From assembly GCA_023415835.1 (NCBI GenBank), contig JAEZJK010000049.1, positions 7,377 through 71,376 on the forward strand: a stretch of DNA of 64,000 bases, given 5' to 3'. Both the position numbers and the translations under genes were made by a program. This document shows positions 34,710-43,794 of this stretch, piece after piece. The DNA comes from Bacillota bacterium. GTDB taxonomy: Bacteria > Bacillota > UBA4882 > UBA8346. The notes under the pieces are model-generated. The model was not told the origin of the DNA. It saw only the letters and a list, made by a program, of their open reading frames with translations, and searched no databases. The stretch's first letter is position 1; every line of letters starts with the position of its first letter.

Positions 34710-36052
34710 AAATCTACCTGCCCCGTCCTCAACGATTGTAACAGGCCGATCAGCAACCAAAAATAACCCCCGCTAAACTGATGGACCCACCAAGTTTCTA
34801 AAAATCCGTACATTAAAAAAGCGGCTATTGCCAAGGCCACTGATCTGGCGGTGTTGTGAAGGCCGGTAAAACCGGCTAAATTCTTGACGATAACCCTGAT
34901 GAATGCCACCAAGCTAAGAATGCCGCTTTCCAGCAACAATTGCAGATATAATTGGTGCCCATGTTGAACCAAACTGCTTCTGGCCGGATAGCTATTATAA
35001 ACTTGGGCAAAACTCCCCGGACCGGAGCCCCACATCCAAAAGTCAGTTAAACTCTTTAACATCTTTTGCCAAATGCGGACCCGAAACCAGAAAGTACTCT
35101 CCGAAAAATCGGCTAAGCCGAGCATTCTAGCCCTAAACTCCGGTAGGCTAAATAAAAACAAAATACCGAACCATATATACAGGCGCCTGCCGGAAAAGAA
35201 ACGTTTACCAAACCAAATCGCCGCCGCCAAACCTAACAACCATGCCGTCCTGGAATAAGTAAAATATAGGGATATTAACCCTAAAACTAAAATAAACCAC
35301 GAAACTACGCGGTGGGAACGATTACCGGAACCTATCCCTAAAAACGCGAAAATTAGGGTTGATAATAAATAAAGGCCATAAATATTAGGGTTTCCAAATA
35401 CCGAATAACTACGGACCGCTATTAACAATCTTTGTCCCTGCCCTAACCAGCCTGAAGGGGTTGGAACCCCCTCCACCTGTTGCCAAAGGCCGACAACCAT
35501 CCAAAACAAACTAGCTACTAACATAAATCTGATGACTTTCCGGCTGAATCCGGCCGAAAAACCCCGCCCGGTTAAACCGGTAATTAATAACCAAACGGTG
35601 ACCGGGACTAGCCGGCTGATTCCTCCCATCCCTACGGAGATTAAAGCACTTACGGCCAAAGCAAGCCAAAAGATGAACAATCCGGTATCCGGCAGTTTAT
35701 TTCCGGGGAACCGGAGCGCATTTAAAAGCAAGGTTAAGGCTAATAATACTTCCCACGCGTTTAAAGCCGGCATCAACGATATTACCAATATGATTGCGGC
35801 CTCAATGAACTTTCCATATCGCCGGTTTAGCCCTTCCCGAAACGCCAAATTTCGCTGGTAGAATGCGGCAAACCAGTTTCCAACCAGGGATAGGCATTGA
35901 TTGACTCGGGAAAGCCCCCATAGGTATTCAAGGTATTCAGCGGCCTGTTTGGTAAAGGTCACGGCAGTTTTCCCAAAGCTAGCAAACCCGGAAATTGTGA
36001 CGGAGGTTTTAATTAGTTTTACCATTTTAAAGTTTAATTGATTTATCCGCAA
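34706..36052 (-). CDS. O-antigen ligase/polymerase-like membrane protein
   Basis: The 448-residue protein has about 11-12 hydrophobic segments and a larger external loop containing RVRIWQKMLKSLTDFWMWGSG and the motif HGHQLYLQLLLESG, as in the Wzy/WaaL (O-antigen ligase) family. It probably polymerises or ligates a surface glycan. The first 60 residues carry no membrane segment. The start is uncertain: TTG at 36052 or ATG at 36025, neither with a clear ribosome binding site. Coupled to csaB by a 4-nt overlap. Confidence 0.82.
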   Translation of the reverse strand: MRINQLNFKMVKLIKTSVTISGFASFGKTAVTFTKQAAEYLEYLWGLSRVNQCLSLVGNWFAAFYQRNLAFREGLNRRYGKFIEAAIILVISLMPALNAWEVLLALTLLLNALRFPGNKLPDTGLFIFWLALAVSALISVGMGGISRLVPVTVWLLITGLTGRGFSAGFSRKVIRFMLVASLFWMVVGLWQQVEGVPTPSGWLGQGQRLLIAVRSYSVFGNPNIYGLYLLSTLIFAFLGIGSGNRSHRVVSWFILVLGLISLYFTYSRTAWLLGLAAAIWFGKRFFSGRRLYIWFGILFLFSLPEFRARMLGLADFSESTFWFRVRIWQKMLKSLTDFWMWGSGPGSFAQVYNSYPARSSLVQHGHQLYLQLLLESGILSLVAFIRVIVKNLAGFTGLHNTARSVALAIAAFLMYGFLETWWVHQFSGGYFWLLIGLLQSLRTGQVDL

Positions 36053-36071
36053 AATACTTTGTTCGTTAGAG

Positions 36072-36539
36072 TCAACGCTTTATACGGAGGTATTCGATCT
36101 CCCCATTGATTGAGGCATACATAGTATGAGCCTTTAAGCGGTTCCCCACTCTTACCGCTAGCTTCCCAAAATAAACCCCGCTCCTGGAAGGCCCGGCAAC
36201 GATTCTGCCATCCCGCTTCAACTTTAGGCGTAAGTCCAAATTACGAGGGGATTTAGCCAGGATGACCCGTCCTCCGGTTTCGAGCATCACTTCAGCCGGC
36301 TCGGCCTGTTTAGCGAAAATCTTGCCCAAATAGACATGATATTCGTTTAAAAAAAGATCCTGCCCCACCGCGATGCTCTCAACTAGATATGGCGGCGCAT
36401 TTTTCACCAATAACCCGAAGGTGACTTGATTTTGTTTGAGTTTCAAAGGTTCGGGACGGTAGTCGGAGATGATCTTGATCCCCAAAAGCATTAGCATCAA
36501 TAAAATCGCCAAATCCAAGGGATTGATCAGGCCAAACAT
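36072..36539 (-). CDS. DUF4330-type membrane-anchored protein
   Basis: The 155-residue product has one N-terminal membrane segment (about 8-24) followed by a soluble region with repeating beta-strands. The layout matches proteins annotated as DUF4330, often found upstream of polymerase/ligase genes. Function unknown. First gene of the four-gene envelope operon. Weak ribosome binding site; a stuttering repeat precedes it. Confidence 0.65.
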   Translation of the reverse strand: MFGLINPLDLAILLMLMLLGIKIISDYRPEPLKLKQNQVTFGLLVKNAPPYLVESIAVGQDLFLNEYHVYLGKIFAKQAEPAEVMLETGGRVILAKSPRNLDLRLKLKRDGRIVAGPSRSGVYFGKLAVRVGNRLKAHTMYASINGEIEYLRIKR

Positions 36540-36591
36540 TTTACCATGATCATTTAAAAATTTCCCCAGGCCAATTCCTCGCTTTCTGAAT

Positions 36592-36672
36592 TCAAGTGTA
36601 AATGGTTAAGGGTAAAGGGTAAAAAATGATTTTATTTCTCACTTTTAACTTTATACTTTAAGCATCCTTGAA
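36592..36672. repeat. Stuttering GGGTAAA dyad, copy 1
   Basis: TTCAAG, then AAGGGTAAAGGGTAAA, is mirrored by slipped TTTTAACTTTATACTTTA and CTTGAA. It lies between gatB and the DUF4330 gene. Compare 47255-47340. Confidence 0.55.
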
Positions 36673-36689
36673 TTAGCAGTCACTTCTGA

Positions 36690-37163
36690 CTACTGCCCTT
36701 TATGCCTCTTCTCCAGTTCCTTCCGGAGCAATTGATTTACCACTCTCGGATTGGCCCTACCTTTGGTCTCCTTCATCATCTGTCCCACCAGGAACCCAAA
36801 GGCCTGTTCTTTGCCTCCCAAATAGTCGGCCACGGATTTCGGATTGGCGCCAATCACTTTGGCGGCTAAAGCCTCCAATTGGCCGGAATCGCTAATCTGG
36901 ACCAACCCCTGTTCGGTAACGATTTCCTCCGGGCCTTTACCGGTCTTAAACATCAACTCAAACACGCTCTTTGCGATCTTGCCGTTAATCGTCCCGGCAT
37001 CAATCATCTTAAGCATTTCCCACAATTGTTCCGGTTGTAGTTTAAGTTCATCCATTTTTACCCGTTCTTGATTGACCAGCCGAAGCATATCGCCCATTAC
37101 CCAATTACTAACTATCTTGGCATCTCCGTATAAACCGGCCGCAGTTTCAAAAAACTCAGCCAC
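36690..37163 (-). CDS. gatB: GatB C-terminal fragment (helical and tail domains)
   Basis: These 157 residues are the C-terminal part of the amidotransferase B subunit, starting within PVAEFFETAAG and ending KELEKRHKGQ. They include the YqeY-like tail that grips tRNA (KLQPEQLWEMLKMIDAGTING, NPKSVADYLGGKEQAFGFLVGQMM, GRANPRVVNQLLRKEL). The GTG at 37163 is only the first possible start codon. The frame is open and clearly homologous back to the TAG at 37260, encoding ALPEFPDSRKKRYIDHWG and so on, so this is the continuation of one gene. No ribosome binding site supports independent translation. Confidence 0.8.
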   Translation of the reverse strand: MAEFFETAAGLYGDAKIVSNWVMGDMLRLVNQERVKMDELKLQPEQLWEMLKMIDAGTINGKIAKSVFELMFKTGKGPEEIVTEQGLVQISDSGQLEALAAKVIGANPKSVADYLGGKEQAFGFLVGQMMKETKGRANPRVVNQLLRKELEKRHKGQ

Positions 37164-37259
37164 CGGCCGGGAACTACTGATTAATCCGGCGTCGTACTCT
37201 GGAAGCCCCCAGTGATCAATATATCGTTTTTTACGGGAATCAGGAAACTCCGGAAGGGC

Positions 37260-38168
37260 CTACCGTAGTTTTTCCACTCGGTCGCGTCCAATAATCACCG
37301 GCGCCAAATCGGGATCGGGAAAATACCGGTAATCGCTAACCTCTTCTTTTGAACGCATAAACACGGTAATTCCCTCTTTTTCGTCCCAGGCTCGGGTCTG
37401 TTTGGCAATTTTTCCGCCGTCATTTAATAGTCTCGCCTGGCGTTCCGCTTCGTATTCCAAAGCTGCCTGGACCGCCCGAAAAGAATTCATATTTTTAATC
37501 TCCGTTAAAATGCCGTACCCCTTCTCTCCCCATGGACGGAGCGAAATATTGACGTCACAGCGTAGTGAACCTTCCTCCATTTTGCAATCGGAGATTTGGG
37601 TATATTCGAGCAAGGACTTTAACTTTTCCAGATACTCCTTAACTTCCTTTGGCGAACGTAGTTCCGGCGCGCTCACGATCTCAATTAGCGGTATCCCGGA
37701 ACGGTTATAGTCCTCCATTGAATAATCGGAACCGATGATTCCCGTCCCGGAGTGGATGGTTTTACCGGCTTCCTCCTCTAAATGTACCCGGATGATCCCT
37801 ACTCTTTTATTCACTCCGGCCGCCCCGTTCTCAGCCGGTATTTCCAACCATCCATTTTTACAAATCGGCAGGTCATATTGGGAAATTTGATAAGCCTTAG
37901 GGAGATCCGGATAAAAATATTGTTTCCGGTCAAACTTGCTGAACTCCGCAATCTCGCAGTTCAAGGCCAAACCAGCGATGATCGTATAATCCAGCGCTTT
38001 CTCGTTCAACACCGGGAGGGCTCCCGGCAGCCCTAAACAAACCGGGCAAACATGGCTATTCGGCTCACCACCGAATTCAGTGGTACAAGCGCAGAATATT
38101 TTAGAGTCGGTTTTAAGCTCAACATGGACCTCTAGGCCGATTACGATTTCATAATCCGATAAAGCCAA
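37260..38168 (-). CDS. gatB: GatB N-terminal part, ended by an in-frame TAG (Asp/Glu-tRNA amidotransferase subunit B)
   Basis: From the TTG at 38168 (AAGGAG six nt upstream) the protein begins LALSDYEIVIGLEVHVELKT and covers the whole cradle/kinase domain: CPVCLGLPGALPVLN with zinc-type cysteines, RKQYFYPDLPKAYQISQYD, SMEDYNRSGIPLIEIVS, RCDVNISLRPWG and YRYFPDPDLAPVII. It stops at TAG (37260-37262) just where GatB should continue. The next codons, in the same frame, encode the missing part. Read through, the gene would have about 492 residues, close to the family. GatB phosphorylates Gln-/Asp-type mischarged tRNA and is normally essential where GlnRS or AsnRS is absent. Order gatC-gatA-gatB is conserved. 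Sequencing error, nonsense mutation or readthrough are all possible. Confidence 0.9.
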   Translation of the reverse strand: MALSDYEIVIGLEVHVELKTDSKIFCACTTEFGGEPNSHVCPVCLGLPGALPVLNEKALDYTIIAGLALNCEIAEFSKFDRKQYFYPDLPKAYQISQYDLPICKNGWLEIPAENGAAGVNKRVGIIRVHLEEEAGKTIHSGTGIIGSDYSMEDYNRSGIPLIEIVSAPELRSPKEVKEYLEKLKSLLEYTQISDCKMEEGSLRCDVNISLRPWGEKGYGILTEIKNMNSFRAVQAALEYEAERQARLLNDGGKIAKQTRAWDEKEGITVFMRSKEEVSDYRYFPDPDLAPVIIGRDRVEKLR

Positions 38169-38401
38169 TTTATTCTCCTTCTTAAATAATTCAGGCAAAA
38201 GGCAATAAAAGGAAGGTATTTTCCCATTTAATAATTGGGATTGAATTTTTTCGACTTACTTTTGAAAGGGTGTAAAAGATATTTAAGCAAAATGTGATAG
38301 TTACAAAGACTTCCCCGTTTAATAAAAGAATTAATTGTTTTCCAAACCGACCGATGAGGGCAGGCGGCAAGGGATGAACATCTAATATTCTTGTCTCTTC
38401 C

Positions 38402-39874
38402 CTATTGCCTATTGCCTATATTAGGCCTTTTTCGATGATAATCAGTAGCCTGTTCAAACCCAAAAGAGGCACGTAATAACATCCCCTCCCGGAAAGCCGG
38501 CCCGAGTAACTGAATCCCGATGGGCATTCCCCGGTCGAAACCGCCCGGGATCGAGATCCCCGGGATTCCCGCCAGATTGGAGGTGATGGTGCAGATGTCG
38601 GCCTGATACATTTCAAGCGGGCCTTTAGTTTTAGATCCGATTTTAAAAGCCGTTGCCGGGGCGGTGGGAGTTACAATCAAATCACATTTTTGAAACGCTT
38701 GGTTAAAATCCTCCCGGATCATGGTCCTGGCCTTCTGAGCTTTTAAATAATAGGCATCATAATAACCGGAACTTAAAACATAGGTGCCGATCATAACCCT
38801 CCGTTTTACTTCCACTCCAAAACCTTCACTGCGGGTTTTGCTAAACAATTCCACCGCATCGGTGACCGCTTCGGGAGTGCGCCGCCCATAGCGAACCCCG
38901 TCATAACGGGCCAGGTTTGAGCTGGCCTCAGCCGAAGCAATGATATAGTAGGCTGCTAAGGCGTATTCACTATAAGGCAACGAAATTTCCAGCACTTCAG
39001 CCCCGAGATCCTTAAAAACCTCAACTGCATTATCGACCGCAGCTTTTACCGGTTCAGCGACACCCTCGGTCAGGTATTCCCGAGCCAAACCAATCCTTAA
39101 ACCTTTGACCCCTTTTTTCATCTCCGCGAGATAATTGGGGACAGGATGATTGACCGAAGTTGAATCCCTTGGATCATACCCGGCAATCGCTTGTAACAAT
39201 AAAGCGCAGTCGGTTACATCTTTAGTCATTGGGCCGATCTGATCCAAAGAAGAAGCATACGCCGCCAAACCAAAACGGGATACCCGGCCGTAAGTGGGTT
39301 TCAAACCCACAATCCCACAATATCCGGCCGGCAACCGAATCGATCCCCCGGTATCGGAACCCAACGCCATAATAGTTTCCCCGGCGCTGACCGCCGCTGC
39401 CGAACCGCCGCTGGAACCTCCCGGTACCGCTTCCAGGTCCCAAGGGTTACGGGTTAAAAAAAAACCCGAATTCTCGGTGGATGATCCCATTGCAAACTCG
39501 TCCAAATTAGCCTTTCCCGTCACAATCATCCGGTTTCGCCTTACCTGTTCAACTACAAAAGCATCAAAAGGCGGTAGGTACGCCTCCAAGATTTTTGAGG
39601 CGCAGGTTGTCCGAATACCGGAGGTTGATATATTGTCCTTTATGGCCAGCGGAATTCCTGCCAAGGGGGGTAAGGGTTCCCCTTTATTGATCATTTCGTC
39701 AACTATTTTCGCCGCTTCCATTGCCGGTTCTTCGGCCAAGGTCAGGTAAGCCTTGACTTTTAGTTCAACCTCCTTAATCCTTTGCAGGACCGATTCGGTT
39801 ATCTCAATGGCTTTAATCTTTTTGGCAGCCAGTAAATCCCGCAACTCATGGGCGGTTTTATCATATAAAACCAA
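38402..39874 (-). CDS. gatA: Asp/Glu-tRNA amidotransferase subunit A
   Basis: The 490-residue amidase releases ammonia from glutamine for transamidation of Glu-tRNA(Gln) and Asp-tRNA(Asn). The Ser-cisSer-Lys triad lies in PLAIKDNIST (Lys) and VPGGSSGGSAAAVSAG with GSDTGGSIRLPAGYCG (two Ser). Full length. The last residues (NIGNRQ) run into a short TATTGCC repeat. TTG start behind GGGGG. Operon with gatC and gatB. Confidence 0.97.
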   Translation of the reverse strand: MVLYDKTAHELRDLLAAKKIKAIEITESVLQRIKEVELKVKAYLTLAEEPAMEAAKIVDEMINKGEPLPPLAGIPLAIKDNISTSGIRTTCASKILEAYLPPFDAFVVEQVRRNRMIVTGKANLDEFAMGSSTENSGFFLTRNPWDLEAVPGGSSGGSAAAVSAGETIMALGSDTGGSIRLPAGYCGIVGLKPTYGRVSRFGLAAYASSLDQIGPMTKDVTDCALLLQAIAGYDPRDSTSVNHPVPNYLAEMKKGVKGLRIGLAREYLTEGVAEPVKAAVDNAVEVFKDLGAEVLEISLPYSEYALAAYYIIASAEASSNLARYDGVRYGRRTPEAVTDAVELFSKTRSEGFGVEVKRRVMIGTYVLSSGYYDAYYLKAQKARTMIREDFNQAFQKCDLIVTPTAPATAFKIGSKTKGPLEMYQADICTITSNLAGIPGISIPGGFDRGMPIGIQLLGPAFREGMLLRASFGFEQATDYHRKRPNIGNRQ

Positions 39875-39919
39875 TCCGGCAACCCCCAGTGTTATTAAAA
39901 TCAGCAGCCCTCTCAGGTA

Positions 39920-39993
39920 CAGGCTGTTAGCTATTGGCTATTAGCTGTTAGATACTGTCCAGAAGCTAATAGCCAGTAACCAATAGCCAATAG
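39920..39993. repeat. Stuttering GGCTATTAGCTGTTAG dyad, copy 3
   Basis: GGCTGTTAGCTATTGGC, TATTAGCTGTTAG on the left pairs imperfectly with GCTAATAGCCAGTAACC, AATAGCCAATAG on the right. It lies between gatC and gatA, inside the operon. Confidence 0.65.
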
Positions 39994-39995
39994 GG

Positions 39996-40286
39996 TTAAC
40001 CCTCTAAAACCTTAGGGACCTTAAAGAAGTTTTCCACCCGATCCGGCGCGTTCGCCAATACTTCTTCCTGGTTTAAAGACGGTCCCGCCTTATCAGGCCG
40101 GAAGACATTATTGACTTGAATTACATGAGCCATAGGCTCAACCCCCGTAGTGTCCAACTGGTTCAATTGCGCTACAAAGCTTAGGATCGCGTCAAGTTCC
40201 CTAGTATACTCCTCTTGCTCCGCCTCTGATAGTTCCAAACGCGCCAAACCCGCTATACGCTCTACTTCTTGTTTGGTTAAACTCAT
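39996..40286 (-). CDS. gatC: Asp/Glu-tRNA amidotransferase subunit C
   Basis: The 96-residue protein wraps around GatA-GatB and stabilises the complex. It begins SLTKQEVERIAGLARLELSE and has LNQLDTTGVEPMAH and FRPDKAGPSLNQEEVLANAP, all typical. The ATG at 40286 is placed better relative to GGGGA than the ATG two codons earlier. First of the gat genes, 48 nt after ligA. Confidence 0.95.
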   Translation of the reverse strand: MSLTKQEVERIAGLARLELSEAEQEEYTRELDAILSFVAQLNQLDTTGVEPMAHVIQVNNVFRPDKAGPSLNQEEVLANAPDRVENFFKVPKVLEG

Positions 40287-40333
40287 CAGCATCCCCTAAA
40301 AATTAACTAAACAGTTCTACCTGATTTATCCCG

Positions 40334-42349
40334 TCAAATCGGTTTCCCTAACAGTAACTGTTTGAACTGATCTTCATTAATGATTTTGACCCCAATTTCT
40401 TGGGCTTTTTGTAGCTTCGATCCGGGTTCGCTTCCCACCACAACATAGTCGGTATTTTTACTCACGCCGGAACCAGCCTTTCCGCCATGGTTCCGGATCA
40501 CCTCTTCAATCTCGGCCCTGCCGAAAGAGGCAAGGGTTCCGGTAACTACGATGATTTTACCGTCTAAAGTCTGCGGCGCGCTTGATAAGGCCTCTTCACT
40601 GGTGTTTACACCGTACTCAATCAGTTTACGGATTAGTTCCCGGTTATGGGGCTCACTGAAATACTTAACCAAACTGGCGGCGATCTTCGGCCCAATTGTA
40701 GGTATGGCAGTCAGTTCTTCAACCGTAGTATCCATTAATTTTTCGATGGATCCAAACCTTTCCGCCAACTCCCGGGCCGCCCCCGCCCCCACATGCCGGA
40801 TTCCCAAGCCAAATAATAGCCGGCTGACATTATTCCCTTTGGATCCTTCGATGGCCATCAACAAATTTGTTGCGGATTTGACCCCGAAACGTTCCAATTT
40901 GACCAAGTCCTCATATTGTAAACGGTAAAGATCGGCTACATCATGGATTAATCCGGATCCAATCAACTGGATCACGATAGCTTCTCCCAAACCTTCAATA
41001 TTCATCGCATCACGAGAAACAAAGTGAATTATGCCCTCACGGAGTTGAGCCGGGCAAGTTGCCCCGATACAACGGGCTACAGCCTCACCGGGCTCCCGGT
41101 AAATTTCAGAACCGCATTCGGGACACTTCTCCGGCAGCTTGAAGATGGCCTCTTCCCCAGTCCGCTCCTGCGGCAAAGAAGAAACCACTTCCGGAATCAC
41201 ATCCCCGGCTTTTTGGATAATCACCCGATCGCCGATCCGGATATCTTTCTCGCGAATATTATCTTCGTTATGCAGGGTCGCCCGGCTAACAGTTGTACCG
41301 GCCACCCTTACCGGTTCCAAAATCGCAGTCGGGGTCACCGCTCCGGTACGGCCAACATTAACGATGATATCCAACACTTTGGTTTTAACTTGTTGGGCAG
41401 GGAATTTATAGGCGATTTTAGAACGGGGCGCTTTGGCGGTAAAACCCAAATCAGCCTGCATCCTTAATGAATTGACTTTAATTACCACCCCGTCAATTTC
41501 ATAGGGTAGCTCCGCGCGGCGCTCGGTCCAGTACTCACAGAAACTGATTACTTCTTCAATCCCGTTACAGATTTTGGCGTGGGGATTAGTCTTGAAGTTA
41601 AAGCTTTTTAGCAATTCAAACCCACCCCATTGGGTCTCTACTCCCCGTCCTTCAAGATATAAAATATCATAGAAAAATGCATCTAGTGGCCGGTTGGCGG
41701 TTACTTTCGGATCCAACTGCCGCAATGATCCGGCTGCTACATTACGGGGATTAGCAAAAAGTGGCTCACCCCGCTTCTCCCGCTGCTGGTTTAAACCTTC
41801 AAAATCAGCCTTTTTAAGATAAACCTCGCCCCTGATCCCAATATTTATGCCTTCGCCATCAGGTAACCGAAGCGGTATTGATTTAATGGTTTTAACATTA
41901 GCCGTAACATCTTCTCCGGTGACCCCATCACCCCTGGTTGCTGCTTGGGCTAAAATTCCATTTTGATATGTTAAAGCAATGGTTAATCCGTCAATCTTAA
42001 GTTCCGCTGTATATTCTATCTTTTCGCCCAATTTTAAACCGCGTCTAACCCGTTCATCAAAAGCTGATAAATCATCCCGGCCAAAAGCATTATCCAGGCT
42101 GAGTAAGGGAATACGGTGACGGATCGAATTAAAAACCGCCAGGGGCGCGCCACCCACCCGTTGCGTGGGAGAGTCGGGAGTAATCAACTCCGGATAACCC
42201 TGTTCCAAAAGGATTAGTTCCCGCATCAACCGATCATAGTCGGAGTCACTAATCTCCGGTTGATCCATCACATAATATAAATTATTGTGTTTTTCGATTT
42301 CGGCCCTCAATTCATCGGCCCGGGACTTAATTTCTTTGGGAATAGTCAT
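40334..42349 (-). CDS. ligA: NAD-dependent DNA ligase LigA
   Basis: The 671-residue enzyme seals nicks in replication and repair. Adenylation domain with the active-site lysine in AELKIDG (Lys118), OB fold, a four-cysteine zinc site (CPECGSEIYREPGEAVARC split, then CPAQ), helix-hairpin-helix repeats (FGVKSATNLL, GIRHVGAGAA, IPTIGPKIA) and a C-terminal BRCT domain (about 590-671). The ATG at 42349 lies behind GGAGGAG; the eight-residue longer frame is less likely. Upstream of gatCAB, as in many Bacillota. Confidence 0.97.
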   Translation of the reverse strand: MTIPKEIKSRADELRAEIEKHNNLYYVMDQPEISDSDYDRLMRELILLEQGYPELITPDSPTQRVGGAPLAVFNSIRHRIPLLSLDNAFGRDDLSAFDERVRRGLKLGEKIEYTAELKIDGLTIALTYQNGILAQAATRGDGVTGEDVTANVKTIKSIPLRLPDGEGINIGIRGEVYLKKADFEGLNQQREKRGEPLFANPRNVAAGSLRQLDPKVTANRPLDAFFYDILYLEGRGVETQWGGFELLKSFNFKTNPHAKICNGIEEVISFCEYWTERRAELPYEIDGVVIKVNSLRMQADLGFTAKAPRSKIAYKFPAQQVKTKVLDIIVNVGRTGAVTPTAILEPVRVAGTTVSRATLHNEDNIREKDIRIGDRVIIQKAGDVIPEVVSSLPQERTGEEAIFKLPEKCPECGSEIYREPGEAVARCIGATCPAQLREGIIHFVSRDAMNIEGLGEAIVIQLIGSGLIHDVADLYRLQYEDLVKLERFGVKSATNLLMAIEGSKGNNVSRLLFGLGIRHVGAGAARELAERFGSIEKLMDTTVEELTAIPTIGPKIAASLVKYFSEPHNRELIRKLIEYGVNTSEEALSSAPQTLDGKIIVVTGTLASFGRAEIEEVIRNHGGKAGSGVSKNTDYVVVGSEPGSKLQKAQEIGVKIINEDQFKQLLLGKPI

Positions 42350-42510
42350 TTTCTCCTCCAACAGATCGGTCATAGTAGTCTATTAAAGTAAAGAGTTTCT
42401 GGTTGAACCCGTTTTCTTTCTATTAAGAACTCTCTTCTTTTAATTCCCATATTCCCAGATCAGTTATACACTTTGACTAAAAATCCTGCCTTGGTTGGTA
42501 ACTGCCATTC

Positions 42511-42538
42511 AAAAAGAAAACCAGGTTTTTAAACCTGG
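42511..42538 (-). terminator. Rho-independent terminator upstream of ligA
   Basis: CCAGGTTT (42521-42528) pairs with AAACCTGG (42531-42538). On the minus strand it is followed by TTTTCTTTTT. It would stop leftward readthrough before ligA. Confidence 0.7.
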
Positions 42539-42910
42539 CCGACTTGGCAATCCAAATATTATCTTTTAGAAAACTGATGGTGTACTTCACCAAAAACAGT
42601 AAAGAATTTAACAGTACTTTTTATAAACAAGTATATTTAACTTATTAATTAACCGATCAACTATAATACTCTCCTTTAATACCTCAATCGAAGACATCCC
42701 ATAACATAACGCCAATCGAAGCATTTTTTGCTTTCTATAATTAATCTGGAGTAATAAAAACAATCTTTGAATTATCCACATGTAATACAGAATACAATTT
42801 TATACAGTTTTTGTCAACCAAGGCAATAACAGGCTTACTATAAAAAACCTCAGTTAAAGCTTTGAAAAACCATAATTTGAAAATTTGGTTAAAAACTTTT
42901 AAACCTGATA
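42539..42910. other. AT-rich intergenic stretch without recognised features
   Basis: No coding sequence, RNA gene or clear promoter was recognised between the two hairpins that flank this AT-rich stretch. Confidence 0.5.
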
Positions 42911-42945
42911 AAACAACAGACTCGCTCTCAGAGCTAGTCTGTTGT
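42911..42945 (-). terminator. Hairpin downstream of the acetyltransferase gene
   Basis: A perfect 11-bp stem AACAACAGACT (42911-42921) with AGTCTGTTGTT (42935-42945), with further pairing inside (GCTCT/AGAGC-like). The following T-run is weak (TTTT after the stem on the minus strand). It starts 34 nt past the stop codon. Confidence 0.6.
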
Positions 42946-42978
42946 TGGTTAAATGATCAAGTTTTCGAGTTTCCATGA

Positions 42979-43422
42979 TCAATTAGCCAATACCAAAGGT
43001 TTACCTATTAATCCACATCTTTCGTAGAACGATTTGGCCCCGCTCTGCCACAAATCCGTGGCAACCTCCAAACCATGGCAATGTTTCTCATTTACTTTTT
43101 CCTTGACAAATTCGACTAAAGCCTTTCCAACACCGCGACCTCGAAACTCTTCAGTCACAACCAACTCCTGAATACTGGCAACTTGTCCGGAATAATGGAA
43201 AGCGTCAAAATAATACAGTGTCACAAAACCGATAACCCGATTATATACGGTTGCTACATAAGCCTCCCGATCATTGGAGTTGAAAAACTTTTTAAAGATA
43301 CGGGTAAAATCCAATTCGCTACAATAAGCTCCAATTCCAACCAGCTGCCTGTACAAACGGTAAACGTCACGGTAGTCTTCATCAGCCATAAGCCGAATCT
43401 GTAATCCAATCGGCGATTTCAT
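42979..43422 (-). CDS. GNAT-family N-acetyltransferase
   Basis: The 147-residue protein has the GNAT fold: IRLMADEDYRDVYRLYRQL at the start, GFVTLYYF in the middle and the acetyl-CoA loop VVTEEFRGRGVGKALVEFVK (Q/RxxGxG/A). Substrate unknown. The ATG at 43422 has GAGGAGGTG upstream; a longer frame to 43446 is less likely. It stands alone between two terminator-like hairpins. Confidence 0.85.
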   Translation of the reverse strand: MKSPIGLQIRLMADEDYRDVYRLYRQLVGIGAYCSELDFTRIFKKFFNSNDREAYVATVYNRVIGFVTLYYFDAFHYSGQVASIQELVVTEEFRGRGVGKALVEFVKEKVNEKHCHGLEVATDLWQSGAKSFYERCGLIGKPLVLAN

Positions 43423-43694
43423 CAGTGTCACCTCCTCATTTTTCATTTTTTATTACCTCAACGTGAGCGGGGTCTCACATTGTGATCTTGATCACTATTC
43501 TTACTAATAATATCGTCTTAACAAGCAATTTTTTCCACTATTTTTTTAATAAAATCAAAACGTTACAATTTGCATCAACTACTCATCCCAAGGCTGTCCT
43601 ATTTAAGTTCCGCATTTTATTTATATGTCATCGTACCCTTGTTATTACTATTAATTTACAATAATCTTACAATATTTACTTTCGTAATACAAGC
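43423..43694. other. AT-rich intergenic region upstream of the acetyltransferase
   Basis: No gene recognised. It probably contains the promoter of the acetyltransferase gene, but no box pair was convincing. Confidence 0.4.
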
Positions 43695-43723
43695 AAAAAT
43701 GCCCCAAAAAAGGGACATTTTTT
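43695..43723 (-). terminator. Rho-independent terminator of the symporter gene
   Basis: AAAAATG, one mismatch, CCC (43695-43705) pairs with GGG and CATTTTTT (43712-43723). On the minus strand it is flanked by T-rich sequence. Similar in sequence to the hairpin at 60884-60909. Confidence 0.65.
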
Positions 43724-43794
43724 ATAAAAACTTCAATTCGGCAAATACTTGTTTTAAGCCTACCCAATCATAACATCCCGGTTAACTCCGGGGC

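Noticed and set aside
36690..38168. Genome-wide reassignment of TAG to an amino acid
   Set aside because: dnaJ, murJ, hisD, the CsgG-like gene and gatB end in TAG at the expected protein length, so TAG works as a stop here.
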